64,000 nucleotides of DNA from Kineosporia babensis. Lineage in GTDB: Bacteria; Actinomycetota; Actinomycetes; Actinomycetales; Kineosporiaceae. Where the stretch lies: the NCBI RefSeq assembly GCF_021129305.1, contig NZ_JAJOMB010000009.1, forward strand, positions 62,001-126,000. The letters are read 5' to 3'. The translations under genes and the position numbers were made by a program. Positions 40,669 through 49,607 of the stretch are shown piece after piece; the stretch's first letter is position 1, and each line of letters begins with the position of its first letter. Below the pieces are notes generated by a model. The model did no database searches. It was not told where the DNA came from and saw only the letters and a program-made list of their open reading frames with translations.

Positions 40669-41874
40669 ATGTCCGTTCGAAATCCGATCCGCATCATTCC
40701 GATGCTGGCTCTGCTCACCGGCCTGAGCCTGGGAATCCTCGGGATCCCCGCCAGTGCCTCCGCCGCCTCAGCGCCCGCCCGGGCTTCCGGGGTGTGCCCG
40801 CCGGACTGGCTGGGCACCTCGCACAACCAGACCCCGCAGGTCAGCGCCAACGGCCGGTTCGTGGTCTTCGTCGGCTTCGGCGACGGGGAACTCGGAGAAC
40901 GGGTCATCTTCCTGCGCGACCTGAAGCGGGGTCGCACCACCGTGGTCAGCGACCCGGACATTCATCTGTTCAACTTCCTGCCCAGCATCAGCGCCGACGG
41001 CAACCGGATCAGCTACCTCAGCCGGGATCCGCTGGCCCACGGCAACGAGGCCGAGATCTGGGTGTACGACCGCGACACCAAAGAGCACAGTTTCGAAGGA
41101 ATCTCGTTCACCCAAGATGTGCCGGCTCTGGACAAGGACGGATCCCGGCTGACCTTCACCCGGCTGCTCGGCGAATCGACCAACCGGCCGCTGGTCTTCG
41201 CCCGTGACGTGGACGCCGACCTCGAGTGGCCGGTCAGCGTGAGCACCGAGGGCGAACCGGCCGATGCCTGGGCCGCCGAGCCGGAGATCAGCGGGAACGG
41301 CCGATGGGTCGTGTTCCGTTCCTACGCCACGAATCTCACCGAGGATTCTCCCGGAGCCGACAACAAAGGTGCGATCTATCTGCGCGACCTGCGCACCGGC
41401 GTCACCAGTTTGATCCCCGACCGCAACGGGCAGGCGTCCTCACTTGAACGTTCTGGTCAGGACATCAGCCCGGACGGCCGGTACATCTCCTACGGCGACG
41501 GCGAGGGCTCGTGGGTGTACGACCGCCGCACCGGCAAGGTGAAGCTGGCCTCGGCGGACATGGGAGTGGCCGACCTGGGCTTCAAGGCCCGCAAGGCCAT
41601 GCTGCTTTCGGGTAACGGCGTGTATCTGCGCGACCTGCGCACCGAACGGCAGGTGCGCCTGGACGTGCGCCGCAACGGCAGCTCGGACCCGGTCAATCCC
41701 GGCTGGCCGGGCGCGATGACTCCGAACGGCCGCTACGCGGTGTTCTACAGCCAGGCCCGCGACCTGGATCCGAGCGAGACCGCGCCGGAATGGAACGGCA
41801 ACATCTACCTGCGCGACGTGAAGGCCAAGAAGACGCACCTGGTCAGCACCCGGGACGCGGGCGGCAGCTGCTAA
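40669..41874 (+). CDS. Secreted TolB/WD40-like beta-propeller protein
   Basis: 401 residues, ATG with perfect aggagg. Signal peptide residues 1-33 end at ASASAAS. The mature protein has six or seven repeats of the type QVSANGRFVVFVG...IFLRDLKRGRT, PSISADGNRISYLSR, EISGNGRWVVFRS...IYLRDLRTG, DISPDGRYISYGDG and AMTPNGRYAVFYS, each with a final YLRD strand. These are PD40/TolB-like blades. Cys42 and the final Cys could bridge the ends. Secreted propellers of this kind are common in actinobacteria and lack known function. It ends four bases into the convergent acyltransferase gene. Confidence 0.8.
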   Translation: MSVRNPIRIIPMLALLTGLSLGILGIPASASAASAPARASGVCPPDWLGTSHNQTPQVSANGRFVVFVGFGDGELGERVIFLRDLKRGRTTVVSDPDIHLFNFLPSISADGNRISYLSRDPLAHGNEAEIWVYDRDTKEHSFEGISFTQDVPALDKDGSRLTFTRLLGESTNRPLVFARDVDADLEWPVSVSTEGEPADAWAAEPEISGNGRWVVFRSYATNLTEDSPGADNKGAIYLRDLRTGVTSLIPDRNGQASSLERSGQDISPDGRYISYGDGEGSWVYDRRTGKVKLASADMGVADLGFKARKAMLLSGNGVYLRDLRTERQVRLDVRRNGSSDPVNPGWPGAMTPNGRYAVFYSQARDLDPSETAPEWNGNIYLRDVKAKKTHLVSTRDAGGSC

Positions 41875-43949
41875 TCCCTCGTCAGGACTTTGAACACCAG
41901 ATCGGGATCGAGTGCCTGGGTGAGCTTTTCGTCGAAGAATGGGGTGAGGGAGCGGGCGAAGGTGGCGGTGAGGTGGTGGTCGTCGCGGTAGACCAGCACG
42001 TCACCGATCACCGGGTTGCACAGGTCGGCGGCGCAGACCTTCTCGGTCAGGTCCACGACGGGGGTGTCGGTCTGCTCCGAGGCCTCGCCGACCACCAGGC
42101 CCTTCAGACCCGAGTCGCGGGGCCGGGCGCAGGCGCTGAGGTCGTCCAGGTGCATGCTCACGCAGTCGGCGATGTCCTCCTTCATCCGCGGGGTCTCGTA
42201 GATCGTCACCGCCGGGATGTCCAGGCTCTTGAGCAGCTCCAGCCGCTGGGCCAGGCCGCGGATCATCTCCTGGCGGTTCTCCTCCGGGTCGGTCAGCTCC
42301 TGCCCGTCCTTGCTGGCCTGGTAGAACTGGAACTGCGAGGTGATCACCAGGTCGGGACGGGCGGTCTCGACGGCCTGGAGGAGCTGCTGGTTCCACTCGG
42401 TGCAGGAGGTGTACTCGGTGGCCGGGTTGCCGCGCATCCGGCGCAGGTCGGAGAACGGGCAGCCGGACTTGGTGATCGAGACCAGCTTCCAGCCGTACTT
42501 GCGGCCGAGTTCCTGCAGAGTCGGCACCCACTGGCCGAGCTTGGAGTCGCCGACCGCGTAGACCACCGGCGCGTCCGCGCCCCGGCTGTAGTCGAACTCG
42601 CAGGGGCGCAGCGCGGTGGACTCGTAGCTGGAGACGCAGTCGCGCTTGTAGATGTCGCCGTTGTCCTCCTTGGCCTCCTCGGGCGGGGGCGCCAGGGCGG
42701 TGGCGGTCTCCTGCTCGGGAACGGCGGCGGTGGCGCCCAGCGGCCGCTCCGGTGCCTCGACGGACTTGGAGTTGGCCAGTGCGGTGCCCGAACCGGCCGC
42801 GATCAGGGCCAGGGTCAGACCACCGGCGATGCCCAGGCTGGAGGGCGCCCAGAACCGGGCCTTCCGGGCGGGCTGCTCGACGAGGTAGTAGGTCAGCGCC
42901 GCGAGCACGATGCTGACCCCGGCGACGATCAGGCCCTCCGGCACCGTGAGCTCACCGTCGACCTTGAAGATCACCACCAGCGGCCAGTGCCAGAGGTAGA
43001 GCGAGTACGAGATGTCGCCGATCCAGGTCATCGGCTTGCGGGCCAGGACGGTCCGCACCCCGTAGGCCGCCTCGCCGTAGCGCAGGATCAGCATGGTCCC
43101 GGCCACCACCAGCACGGTCAGCGGGCCCGGCCACATGGTGGTGGGTCTGACCACGAACAACGCGGCCCCGATCGCCGCCAGCCCGGCCCAGCCCAGCCCG
43201 GCGTTGAGAGCGGCCTGGGATTTGCTCACGTCCTGCGGCAGCGGGCGGCGGGCGAAGGCCATCGCGCACAGGGCCCCGGCGGCCAGTTCCCAGATCCGGG
43301 TGTGCGTGGTGAAGTAGGTCTGCGGGCTGTAGGTGGTCAGCGCCAGGGTCAGCGAGGCGGCGGCGACCACGGCGATCCCGCCGACCGCGACCTTACGGCT
43401 GCGGGCCAGCAGCAGCGCGCTGATCAGCAGCGGCCAGACGACGTAGAACTGCTCCTCGATGGCCAGCGACCAGAAGTGCTGCAGCGGGCTGGCCAGCGAA
43501 CCCTCGGCCAGGTAGTCGACCGACTCGGCGGCCAGGCGCCAGTTGACGAAGTAGCCGGCCGCGGCGATCGCGTCGCCCCCGATGCTCGGCCACTGTGAGG
43601 CCGGCAGGTACCAGCGCGCGGCCAGGCAGGTCACCAGCAGCACCAGGGCGCTGGCCGGGATCAGGCGGCGGGCCCGGCGGGCCCAGAACCGCGGCAGCGA
43701 GATCCGGCCGGTCTTCTCGTGCTCGCGGATCAGCAGACCGGTGATCAGGAATCCGGACAGGACGAAGAAGACGTCCACGCCGAGAAAGCCGCCGCTGGGG
43801 CCGAGTTCGGTGTGGTAGAGCAGAACGACGAGGACGGCGACCGCGCGCAGGCCCTGGATGTCTCCCCGGAACGACGCCGCGTGCGCCGTCTGCGTCCGGT
43901 CAGGAGACTGTGGTGTCTCAGGGGGTTCGTCGCGGGGTGCCCGTTTCAT
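41871..43949 (-). CDS. OafA/YrhL-type acyltransferase with C-terminal SGNH domain
   Basis: 692 residues. The N-terminal acyltransferase-3 domain (about 25-385) has ten or so helices, with FRGDIQGLRAVAVLVVLLYH, the SGFLITGLLI and RRARRLIPA motifs and the catalytic WSLAIEEQFYVVWPLL region. After a linker the SGNH-type domain (about 440-690) shows AVGDSKLGQWVP, a GNPATEYTSC segment and the final YRDDHHLTATFAR with Asp-His pair. Such proteins move acyl groups, often acetate, to sugars of peptidoglycan, polysaccharide or glycolipids at the outer face. The precise acceptor is unknown. Confidence 0.9.
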   Translation of the reverse strand: MKRAPRDEPPETPQSPDRTQTAHAASFRGDIQGLRAVAVLVVLLYHTELGPSGGFLGVDVFFVLSGFLITGLLIREHEKTGRISLPRFWARRARRLIPASALVLLVTCLAARWYLPASQWPSIGGDAIAAAGYFVNWRLAAESVDYLAEGSLASPLQHFWSLAIEEQFYVVWPLLISALLLARSRKVAVGGIAVVAAASLTLALTTYSPQTYFTTHTRIWELAAGALCAMAFARRPLPQDVSKSQAALNAGLGWAGLAAIGAALFVVRPTTMWPGPLTVLVVAGTMLILRYGEAAYGVRTVLARKPMTWIGDISYSLYLWHWPLVVIFKVDGELTVPEGLIVAGVSIVLAALTYYLVEQPARKARFWAPSSLGIAGGLTLALIAAGSGTALANSKSVEAPERPLGATAAVPEQETATALAPPPEEAKEDNGDIYKRDCVSSYESTALRPCEFDYSRGADAPVVYAVGDSKLGQWVPTLQELGRKYGWKLVSITKSGCPFSDLRRMRGNPATEYTSCTEWNQQLLQAVETARPDLVITSQFQFYQASKDGQELTDPEENRQEMIRGLAQRLELLKSLDIPAVTIYETPRMKEDIADCVSMHLDDLSACARPRDSGLKGLVVGEASEQTDTPVVDLTEKVCAADLCNPVIGDVLVYRDDHHLTATFARSLTPFFDEKLTQALDPDLVFKVLTRD

Positions 43950-44253
43950 GACCTCTGGGGTTAGGAGGATGCTGTCCGGAAAGTGCCGTCCTGGCCACCT
44001 TCCTATCAGTGGACGCTCCTCGCAATCCGGGGAATCGGGCAGCTTGTGCCCCTAGGGACTGTCGCCGGCCGGTCGCTTGAACAAAGGCTGAACGCTGCAT
44101 GGATTTTGGAGAATCAGGCGAGGCTCGACGATCAGTGTGAATCGTGACAAGAAGGGATGAATTACGCAGGCGTCCGAGCAGGGCGTAACGCTTGGTAAGC
44201 TCCTTGGTCGCAAAGAATGCGTGCGAACGGCAGAACACATCAGGAGCCCCACG
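43950..44253. other. Divergent spacer without a supported gene
   Basis: About 300 bases between the acyltransferase and nucleotidyltransferase genes. TTGGTA (44192) and AAGAAT (44213) could be a weak promoter for the rightward operon. No strong hairpin or coding frame is supported. Confidence 0.4.
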
Positions 44254-44850
44254 GTGGACATCGACGGACTGGTCACGCTCCTGAAGGAAGACCGCTCCAA
44301 CTTCGAGCACCGGTACGTGAAGGAGCTCGGGGAGGTCAAGCAGGTCGTCGAGGCGGTGCGGGCCCAGGGCCTGCGGATCGTGCTGACCAGCGGATCGTTC
44401 GACGTGATCCACGAGGGCCACTCGATGTACCTGGAGGAGGCCCGGTCCAAGGGCGACTTCCTGGTGGTCGGGGTGGACAGCGACAGCAAGGTGCGCGAGC
44501 GCAAGGGCCCGGCCCGGCCGGCCGTGCCCGAGCTGGAGCGCCTGCGGATGGTCACCCACCAGCGCGGCGTCGGCATCGTCACGCTGAAGTACCCCGAGCA
44601 CGAGCGCTGGGCGCTGATCCACGCGGTGCGGCCCGACGTGCTGATCGCCACCGAGGAGACGTACTCGGCCGAGGCGATCGCCGAGCTGGAGCGCACCTGC
44701 TGCGGCAAGGTGGAGGTGCTGCCCCGGATGGCCACCGTGAGCACCTCGGCCCGGCTGCGCAAGACCTACTTCGAGATCGCCAACGTGGTGGCCGAGCGGC
44801 TGCCCACGTTCATCAACAACATCGTCAAAGAGATCGCCGGCGAGCGATGA
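44254..44850 (+). CDS. Cytidylyltransferase-fold nucleotidyltransferase
   Basis: 198 residues from GTG 44254, chosen for the caggag site; the frame starts earlier. A helical N-terminus of about 40 residues precedes the Rossmann-like core RIVLTSGSFDVIHEGHSMYLEEARSKGDF, where HEGH at 53-56 is the HxGH nucleotide-binding motif, then VVGVDSDSKVRERKG. Near the end MATVSTSARLRKT holds the ISTT-like STS loop. This is the HldE-C/TagD/GCT fold, which activates a phosphosugar, polyol phosphate or similar with CTP or ATP. Partner is unknown. Its stop overlaps the start of the deaminase gene. Confidence 0.83.
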   Translation: MDIDGLVTLLKEDRSNFEHRYVKELGEVKQVVEAVRAQGLRIVLTSGSFDVIHEGHSMYLEEARSKGDFLVVGVDSDSKVRERKGPARPAVPELERLRMVTHQRGVGIVTLKYPEHERWALIHAVRPDVLIATEETYSAEAIAELERTCCGKVEVLPRMATVSTSARLRKTYFEIANVVAERLPTFINNIVKEIAGER

Positions 44851-45701
44851 CGCAGCTGCTGGCCTTCGTGCCGGTGCTGCACGCCGGGTACGAGCGGTTC
44901 CTGGCCGAGCACTGCGGCCCGGAGGACGAACTGCTGCTGATCGGGCGCAGTTTCGCGGCCGAGCACGCGGTGGTGCGCAAGGAGATCCGGGCGCTGGACC
45001 CGGAGAAGCTGCTCGGCTGGCTGCTCACCCTCGGGCTGATCGAGCGCGGCCGGGTGCTGGAGATCGATGATCTGCCCAGCGCCGTCACCGGGCCGGTGCT
45101 CAAGGCGCCGGACGAGGATCTGATCCGCACCCTGATCGCCGAGCACGACCTGGCCCAGCGCGCCGAGGTGGAGCTGATCCCGACCTTCCTGCGCTGGGAC
45201 AAGGTATGGAGCCGGGCCGGTTTCCTGCCCGACTGGGACGGCACGGTGACTGCCGACGAGTACGCCCGCTCGATGCAGTCGCTGGCGGCCGCAGCGGCCG
45301 GGCGTAGCTCGGACTGGTGGCGGCAGGTGGGCGCGGTGGCGGTGCGGGACGGTGAGGTGCTGCTGGTCGAGCACAACCGGCACCTGCCCAACGAGTACTC
45401 GCCCTACCTGGACGGCGATCCGCGCAACGACTTCAAGCGCGGCGTCGAGATGGAGCGCACCACGGCGATTCACGCCGAGGCAGCGATCGTGGCCCGGGCA
45501 GCCCGCGAGGGGATCAGCCTGCGCGGCGCCGAACTGCACGTGACCACGTTCCCGTGCCCCGGCTGCGCTCGGCTGGTGGCCGAGGCCCGGTTCTCCCGCT
45601 GCTACTTCGCCGGTGGGTACTCGGTGCTCAACGGTGGTGAAGTGTTGCAGCAGGCCGGAGTTGAGCTGATCTACATTACTCCGGCGCCGGGCGAGAGCTG
45701 A
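44847..45701 (+). CDS. dCMP-deaminase-like protein with unusual N-terminal domain
   Basis: 284 residues, coupled to the upstream gene by an ATGA overlap. The C-terminal domain (about 140-284) is a zinc cytidine/deoxycytidylate deaminase: HAE at 209-211 in TTAIHAEAAIVARA, and PCPGC with Cys237 and Cys240. The insertion between the core strand LVEHNRHLPNEYSPYLDGDPRND and HAE is as in dCMP deaminases. The first 130 residues (for example LLLIGRSFAAEHAVVRKEIRALDPEKL) match nothing I know and may bind a ligand or protein. The joint job with the nucleotidyltransferase is unknown. It overlaps the convergent HIT gene by 26 bases. Confidence 0.82.
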   Translation: MTQLLAFVPVLHAGYERFLAEHCGPEDELLLIGRSFAAEHAVVRKEIRALDPEKLLGWLLTLGLIERGRVLEIDDLPSAVTGPVLKAPDEDLIRTLIAEHDLAQRAEVELIPTFLRWDKVWSRAGFLPDWDGTVTADEYARSMQSLAAAAAGRSSDWWRQVGAVAVRDGEVLLVEHNRHLPNEYSPYLDGDPRNDFKRGVEMERTTAIHAEAAIVARAAREGISLRGAELHVTTFPCPGCARLVAEARFSRCYFAGGYSVLNGGEVLQQAGVELIYITPAPGES

Positions 45702-46128
45702 GTTTCAGCCGTACCGGGTGCTCGGATTCCGGGTCGCCGGCGATCAGGTGCGCGTGTACGTGGGCGATTGTGCCACCGGTGTAGGCATTGTCGCCGCAGC
45801 GCACGCCCAGCCCGTAGTACGTCAGATCGAACTGCTTACGGACGGTGCGGATCACCTTCCAGTAGTCGGCGAGGGCGTCGTCGGGCAGGTCGGCCAGATC
45901 GGTGACGTGCCGGCGCGGCACGCACAGCAGGTGCAGACGAGCACCCTTGTAGGGAAAGCCGTTGTGCCGCACCACCCAGTGCTCGGTGGCCAGCACCAGG
46001 CCCTCGGCCGGCTCCTGGTCGATGGTGGGCGAGCAGAACAGGCAGACGCCCGCCGCCTCCAACTGCCGCATCCGCTCGGCCTGCTCTTCGGTGCGCGCGT
46101 TGCCCAGGTAGTAGAGCCCGTGAAGCAT
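45676..46128 (-). CDS. HIT-family nucleotide hydrolase/transferase
   Basis: 150 residues. The histidine-triad motif HVHAH at 123-127 lies in GGTIAHVHAHLIAG, with a CxxC-like CLFC at 29-32 near the N-terminus and PRRHVTDLADL in mid-protein. This is the compact AP4A-hydrolase/HINT class, which cleaves AMP from dinucleotides or adenylated substrates. It lies downstream of, and probably with, the serine hydrolase gene (44-base gap), and converges with the deaminase gene. Substrate not predictable. Confidence 0.9.
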   Translation of the reverse strand: MLHGLYYLGNARTEEQAERMRQLEAAGVCLFCSPTIDQEPAEGLVLATEHWVVRHNGFPYKGARLHLLCVPRRHVTDLADLPDDALADYWKVIRTVRKQFDLTYYGLGVRCGDNAYTGGTIAHVHAHLIAGDPESEHPVRLKLSSRPAPE

Positions 46129-46172
46129 GCTGTTCCTGATCTCCGGTGGCGATCTTTGGTGAGGTGAGCGCG

Positions 46173-47174
46173 TCAGCCGGCGACGACGTCTTCAAGCAGT
46201 ACTGATTGGTGACGTCCGAGCCAGTCTTCCAGGACCGCGTACGCCTTTGCGCGTACTTCCGGAACCGACAAGAGGACGTCGTGGCGGGCGTCCGTAATCG
46301 GCACCACTGTGGTCTCGCCACCCAGACAGCCCGCCCAGCGGGCGATCTGACGTACGTCCAGCACGCCGTCGCCACGGTCGGGATCGCCGTCGTCCTTGGT
46401 GAAGACCGACTTGTCCGAGCGCAGAATCAGTGAGGGTACGCCGATGTCGAGCCCCCGGTGCAGTTCTGCATGACCCCGGCGCACCGCGTTCAGCCAGCCC
46501 GCGGTGACCGGAAAACCGTTCAGCGGCTTCAGCACCACGTCGAAGTCCCACTCGCCCCGGCCACTGATGTGCAGCGTCTCTCCGTAAATGCTCGGGGGTA
46601 GCTTGAACTCGCGGAAGGGCGACGTCTTGCTCAGCCCTCGCAGCATCCATGTCCCCGGCCCGCGCAGCACCGGCTTCCCCTGCAGGTCGAACCACGGACT
46701 GTTCAGTACCAGCCCGGCCACCGGCAGAACTGCTCCCGCCCGGCGCTTGCGGTCCAGGTAGAGCGGAACGATCAACCCGCCGGTGGAATGTGCGACCACG
46801 GTGACCGGCCGTCCGGGCTGGTCCTGCTCGATCAGGCTCAGCGCCGCGTCCAGGTCCGCGTCGTACTGGCGCAGGTCGGCGGCGAAGTGCGCGGTCTGCC
46901 CCGGACGCCTGGCCCGGCCACATTTGCGCAGGTCCAGGCCGTAGAAGGCGAAGCCCTGGGCGGCGAAGAAATCAGCCATCTGGGTCTGGAAGAAGTAGTC
47001 CGAGAAGCCGTGCACGTAAAGGACGGCCCCGCGCACCTGCTCCTCGGCCCGCGGTTTGCGGCGGACCACCACCGTGGCCACCTCGCCCTCACCGTCCGGA
47101 TCGGTCCCGAGGTCGATCGTGCACTGCTCGTAGCCCTCACCGAGGACGTCGCCGGTCCAGATCGCAGAAGTCAC
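46173..47174 (-). CDS. Alpha/beta hydrolase, serine aminopeptidase S33/monoacylglycerol lipase-like
   Basis: 333 residues, GTG start. AVLYVHGFSDYFFQTQMADFF gives the oxyanion strand, GLDLRKCGRARRPGQT the cap entry, AHSTGGLIVPLYL the nucleophile (Ser130), and VVPITDARHDVLLSVPEVR the final His. This matches cytoplasmic S33-type lysophospholipases and monoglyceride lipases. No signal peptide. It is divergent from sensor kinase 1 with a 60-base spacer. Confidence 0.87.
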   Translation of the reverse strand: MTSAIWTGDVLGEGYEQCTIDLGTDPDGEGEVATVVVRRKPRAEEQVRGAVLYVHGFSDYFFQTQMADFFAAQGFAFYGLDLRKCGRARRPGQTAHFAADLRQYDADLDAALSLIEQDQPGRPVTVVAHSTGGLIVPLYLDRKRRAGAVLPVAGLVLNSPWFDLQGKPVLRGPGTWMLRGLSKTSPFREFKLPPSIYGETLHISGRGEWDFDVVLKPLNGFPVTAGWLNAVRRGHAELHRGLDIGVPSLILRSDKSVFTKDDGDPDRGDGVLDVRQIARWAGCLGGETTVVPITDARHDVLLSVPEVRAKAYAVLEDWLGRHQSVLLEDVVAG

Positions 47175-47234
47175 CGCACCATTTTCCCATCGGTACCCTG
47201 GAGTCTCTCACCGGGACAAAAGGGCCAGGCAATC

Positions 47235-48854
47235 ATGCGAACACTGACGGGTCTGCTGCGGCGGGCGGGCTGGCCGCGGCTGGCCTACGAGGTCCTGCTG
47301 ACCCTGTTCTGCGCCTTCACCACGCTGATCCTCTACCTGATGTACGCGCCGGTGGACTACTCGCTCGCGCTGGCCGGGGTGCTCGCGGTGGCTGTGCTGG
47401 GCACGGTGCTGGTGGTGCCGCTGCGGGTGTTCCGGCCGATGACCGCGCTGGCCCTGGGCTCGCTGATCAGCCTGGTCTCCGGTGGCGCCAGCTTCGTGCT
47501 GATCGTGCTCAGCGCCTCGGCCGGCTACCGCGCCCGGCAGACCCGGCCCGTCGTCATCGGGTTCGGCCTGGTGCTGCTCGGCTGCGTCACCGGCATGTCG
47601 CTGCGCTCGGACCAAGGCGTGGTCTTCGGCGCCTTCGCCGGGGTGATGCTGTTCTGCGGCACCTCGGTGTTTCCGGCCGCCGTCGCCGCGATGATCGCCC
47701 AGCGCCGCCTGCTGGTGATGACCATGCACCAGCGCAACCTCGAACTGCACGAGCAGCAGCAGGTGGTGGCCGGTCAGGCTCAGGTCCGCGAGCGCAACCG
47801 GATCGCCGCCGAACTGCACGACTCGCTGGGCCACCGGCTCACCCTGATGTCGCTCTACACCGGTGGGCTTGCCCAGTCCTTGAGCCAGCCACAGGCTGTC
47901 GGTGCCGGATCCTCCCCGACGGGCGGGCCGGCGTCTGCCATCACTGCCGAAGCCCAGCCGTCCCAGCCGCCGCAGGTGCAGGAAGCCCTCGGCATGCTGC
48001 GCGAGGCCTCCGCACAGGCCATGGCCGAACTGCGGCAGATCCTGAAGATCCTGCACCAGGACGGCCCTTCGGCAGGCCACTCGCTCAACGACGTCGAAGA
48101 ACCGGTCGCCGCGGCGCGCGGCACCGGCACCGTGGTCGAACTCGAGCGCACGGGCGAGCCGCGGCCGCTGAACCTGCTGGCCGAGCACGCCGGTTTCCGG
48201 GTGGTGCAGGAAGGCCTGACCAACGCGCTACGGCACGCCGGCGGCGCTCCCGTCCGGGTCGAGGTCCGCTACGAGGACGACGCGCTGTTCGTCGAGGTGC
48301 GCAACCGTCCGGGCCGCCCGTACGAAGGCACCAGCACTGGTCAGGGTCTGCACGGCCTGGCCGAGCGGGTGCGCCTGGCCGGCGGGGTGCTCTCGTCCGG
48401 TCCCGTGGACGGCGGCGGCTTCCGGCTCGGCGCCGTGCTGCCCTACGACGCCGAGGTGCCCTCGTCCGCTGCTGACCAGCCGGTCGGTGACTTCCGCCAG
48501 ACCATCCGCAGCAACAGCCGACGTCAGCGGATCGGGCTGATCACGGTGGGGGTGGCGCTGGTGGTCTCCGTCCTGGCCGGGATCGGCGCCGCGGTCACCG
48601 CCAACGCCACCGAGCCGGTGCCGGAAAAGGTGTTCGCCTCGTTCCGCCCGGGTGACGACGAGGCCCGGGCCCGCGAACTGCTGCCCGCCACCAGCATGCT
48701 CACCTCCACCGGCTCGTCCGGCGAGGTGTGCGAGATGTACCTGGCCGACCTGTACCTGCAGCCGGAGAACGGTGGCGAGATCCGCTACGAGGTCTGCTTC
48801 CGCGACGGCGCCGTGCACAGCAAACGGCAGTTCCAGGACCGTGGCGGGGAGTAG
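47235..48854 (+). CDS. Sensor histidine kinase 1 with C-terminal membrane helix and ectodomain
   Basis: 539 residues, ATG 47235 (agggccagg upstream). Five or six membrane helices lie in 15-155; the HisKA_3 box is RNRIAAELHDSLGHRLTL with His195, and the ATPase domain has VVQEGLTNALRHA and GQGLHGLAERVRLAGG. Unusually, a further helix follows (about 432-455), then an extracytoplasmic tail of 80 residues with FRPGDDEARARELLP, Cys499 and Cys521 in IRYEVCFRDG. Two paralogues at 55947 and 62947 share this tail. No response regulator or Clp-N-like gene adjoins this copy. Between His box and ATPase is a variable Ser/Pro/Gln insert. Confidence 0.87.
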   Translation: MRTLTGLLRRAGWPRLAYEVLLTLFCAFTTLILYLMYAPVDYSLALAGVLAVAVLGTVLVVPLRVFRPMTALALGSLISLVSGGASFVLIVLSASAGYRARQTRPVVIGFGLVLLGCVTGMSLRSDQGVVFGAFAGVMLFCGTSVFPAAVAAMIAQRRLLVMTMHQRNLELHEQQQVVAGQAQVRERNRIAAELHDSLGHRLTLMSLYTGGLAQSLSQPQAVGAGSSPTGGPASAITAEAQPSQPPQVQEALGMLREASAQAMAELRQILKILHQDGPSAGHSLNDVEEPVAAARGTGTVVELERTGEPRPLNLLAEHAGFRVVQEGLTNALRHAGGAPVRVEVRYEDDALFVEVRNRPGRPYEGTSTGQGLHGLAERVRLAGGVLSSGPVDGGGFRLGAVLPYDAEVPSSAADQPVGDFRQTIRSNSRRQRIGLITVGVALVVSVLAGIGAAVTANATEPVPEKVFASFRPGDDEARARELLPATSMLTSTGSSGEVCEMYLADLYLQPENGGEIRYEVCFRDGAVHSKRQFQDRGGE

Positions 48855-48876
48855 GCGGGGAGTAGCCTCGCCGGCT

Positions 48877-49584
48877 GTGGAGACCGAGTTGAGCGTCGAG
48901 CTGGTGGCGGACGTCGAGGCGGCGGGGGATCCGCAGGAGGCGGTGGGCAAGGCGGCCTTCTTCAAGACCGGGCCGGGGGAGTACGGGGAGGGCGACGAGT
49001 TCGTCGGGGTGCGGGTGCCTGCCCTGCGCAAGATGGCGCGGCAGGCCTACAAGGTGGCCGACCTGGCCGATGTGGAGGCGTTGCTGGCGCATCGCTGGCA
49101 CGAGGTGCGGCTGCTGGGCGGCTTCATCCTGGTCGAGCTGTACCAGCGGGGGGATCGGCCGGCGGCGGTCGAGGTGATGCTGCGCAACCTGGACCGCCTC
49201 AACAACTGGGACCTGGTCGACTCGGTCGCGCCGTACGTCCTTGGGCACTGGCTCCTGGAGAACCCCGAGCAGAGGACGCTTCTGGGCCGGCTGGCCGGGT
49301 CGGAGTCCCTTTGGGAGCGGCGAACCGCGGTGGTGGCCACGTTCGCGCTGATCCGGGCCGGGCAGTTCGACGACCTGCTGCGCCTGGCCGGGCGGCTGCT
49401 GGATGATCGGCAGGACCTGATGCACAAGGCCACCGGGTGGATGCTGCGCGAGGTGGGGCAGCGGGACCGGGCCGTGCTGAACCGGTTTCTGGATGCGCAC
49501 GCCCACGAGATGCCGCGCACCATGCTGCGTTACGCCCTGGAGAAGCACCCGCAGGACGAGCGCCGGGCCTACCTTTCCAGGTAG
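48877..49584 (+). CDS. AlkD-like DNA alkylation repair protein
   Basis: 235 residues, GTG start (uncertain). All-helical HEAT-repeat protein of the DNA alkylation repair family: GVRVPALRKMAR, LLAHRWHEVRLLGGFILVELY, NNWDLVDSVAPYVLGHWL, ERRTAVVATFALIRAG and the conserved DLMHKATGWMLREVGQRD. AlkD excises 3-methyladenine and 7-methylguanine without flipping the base. The key Trp and Asp residues of AlkD appear to be retained in NNWDLVD and nearby but I cannot align them exactly. It begins 22 bases after the kinase stop. Confidence 0.88.
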   Translation: METELSVELVADVEAAGDPQEAVGKAAFFKTGPGEYGEGDEFVGVRVPALRKMARQAYKVADLADVEALLAHRWHEVRLLGGFILVELYQRGDRPAAVEVMLRNLDRLNNWDLVDSVAPYVLGHWLLENPEQRTLLGRLAGSESLWERRTAVVATFALIRAGQFDDLLRLAGRLLDDRQDLMHKATGWMLREVGQRDRAVLNRFLDAHAHEMPRTMLRYALEKHPQDERRAYLSR

Positions 49585-49607
49585 GGCCTGGCCTGCGGAT
49601 CCTTTGC

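Noticed and set aside
44157-44198. Thirteen-codon frame starting MNYAGVRAGRNAW before the nucleotidyltransferase gene
   Set aside because: The aaggg element directly abuts the ATG, so spacing is wrong, and no attenuator structure follows.
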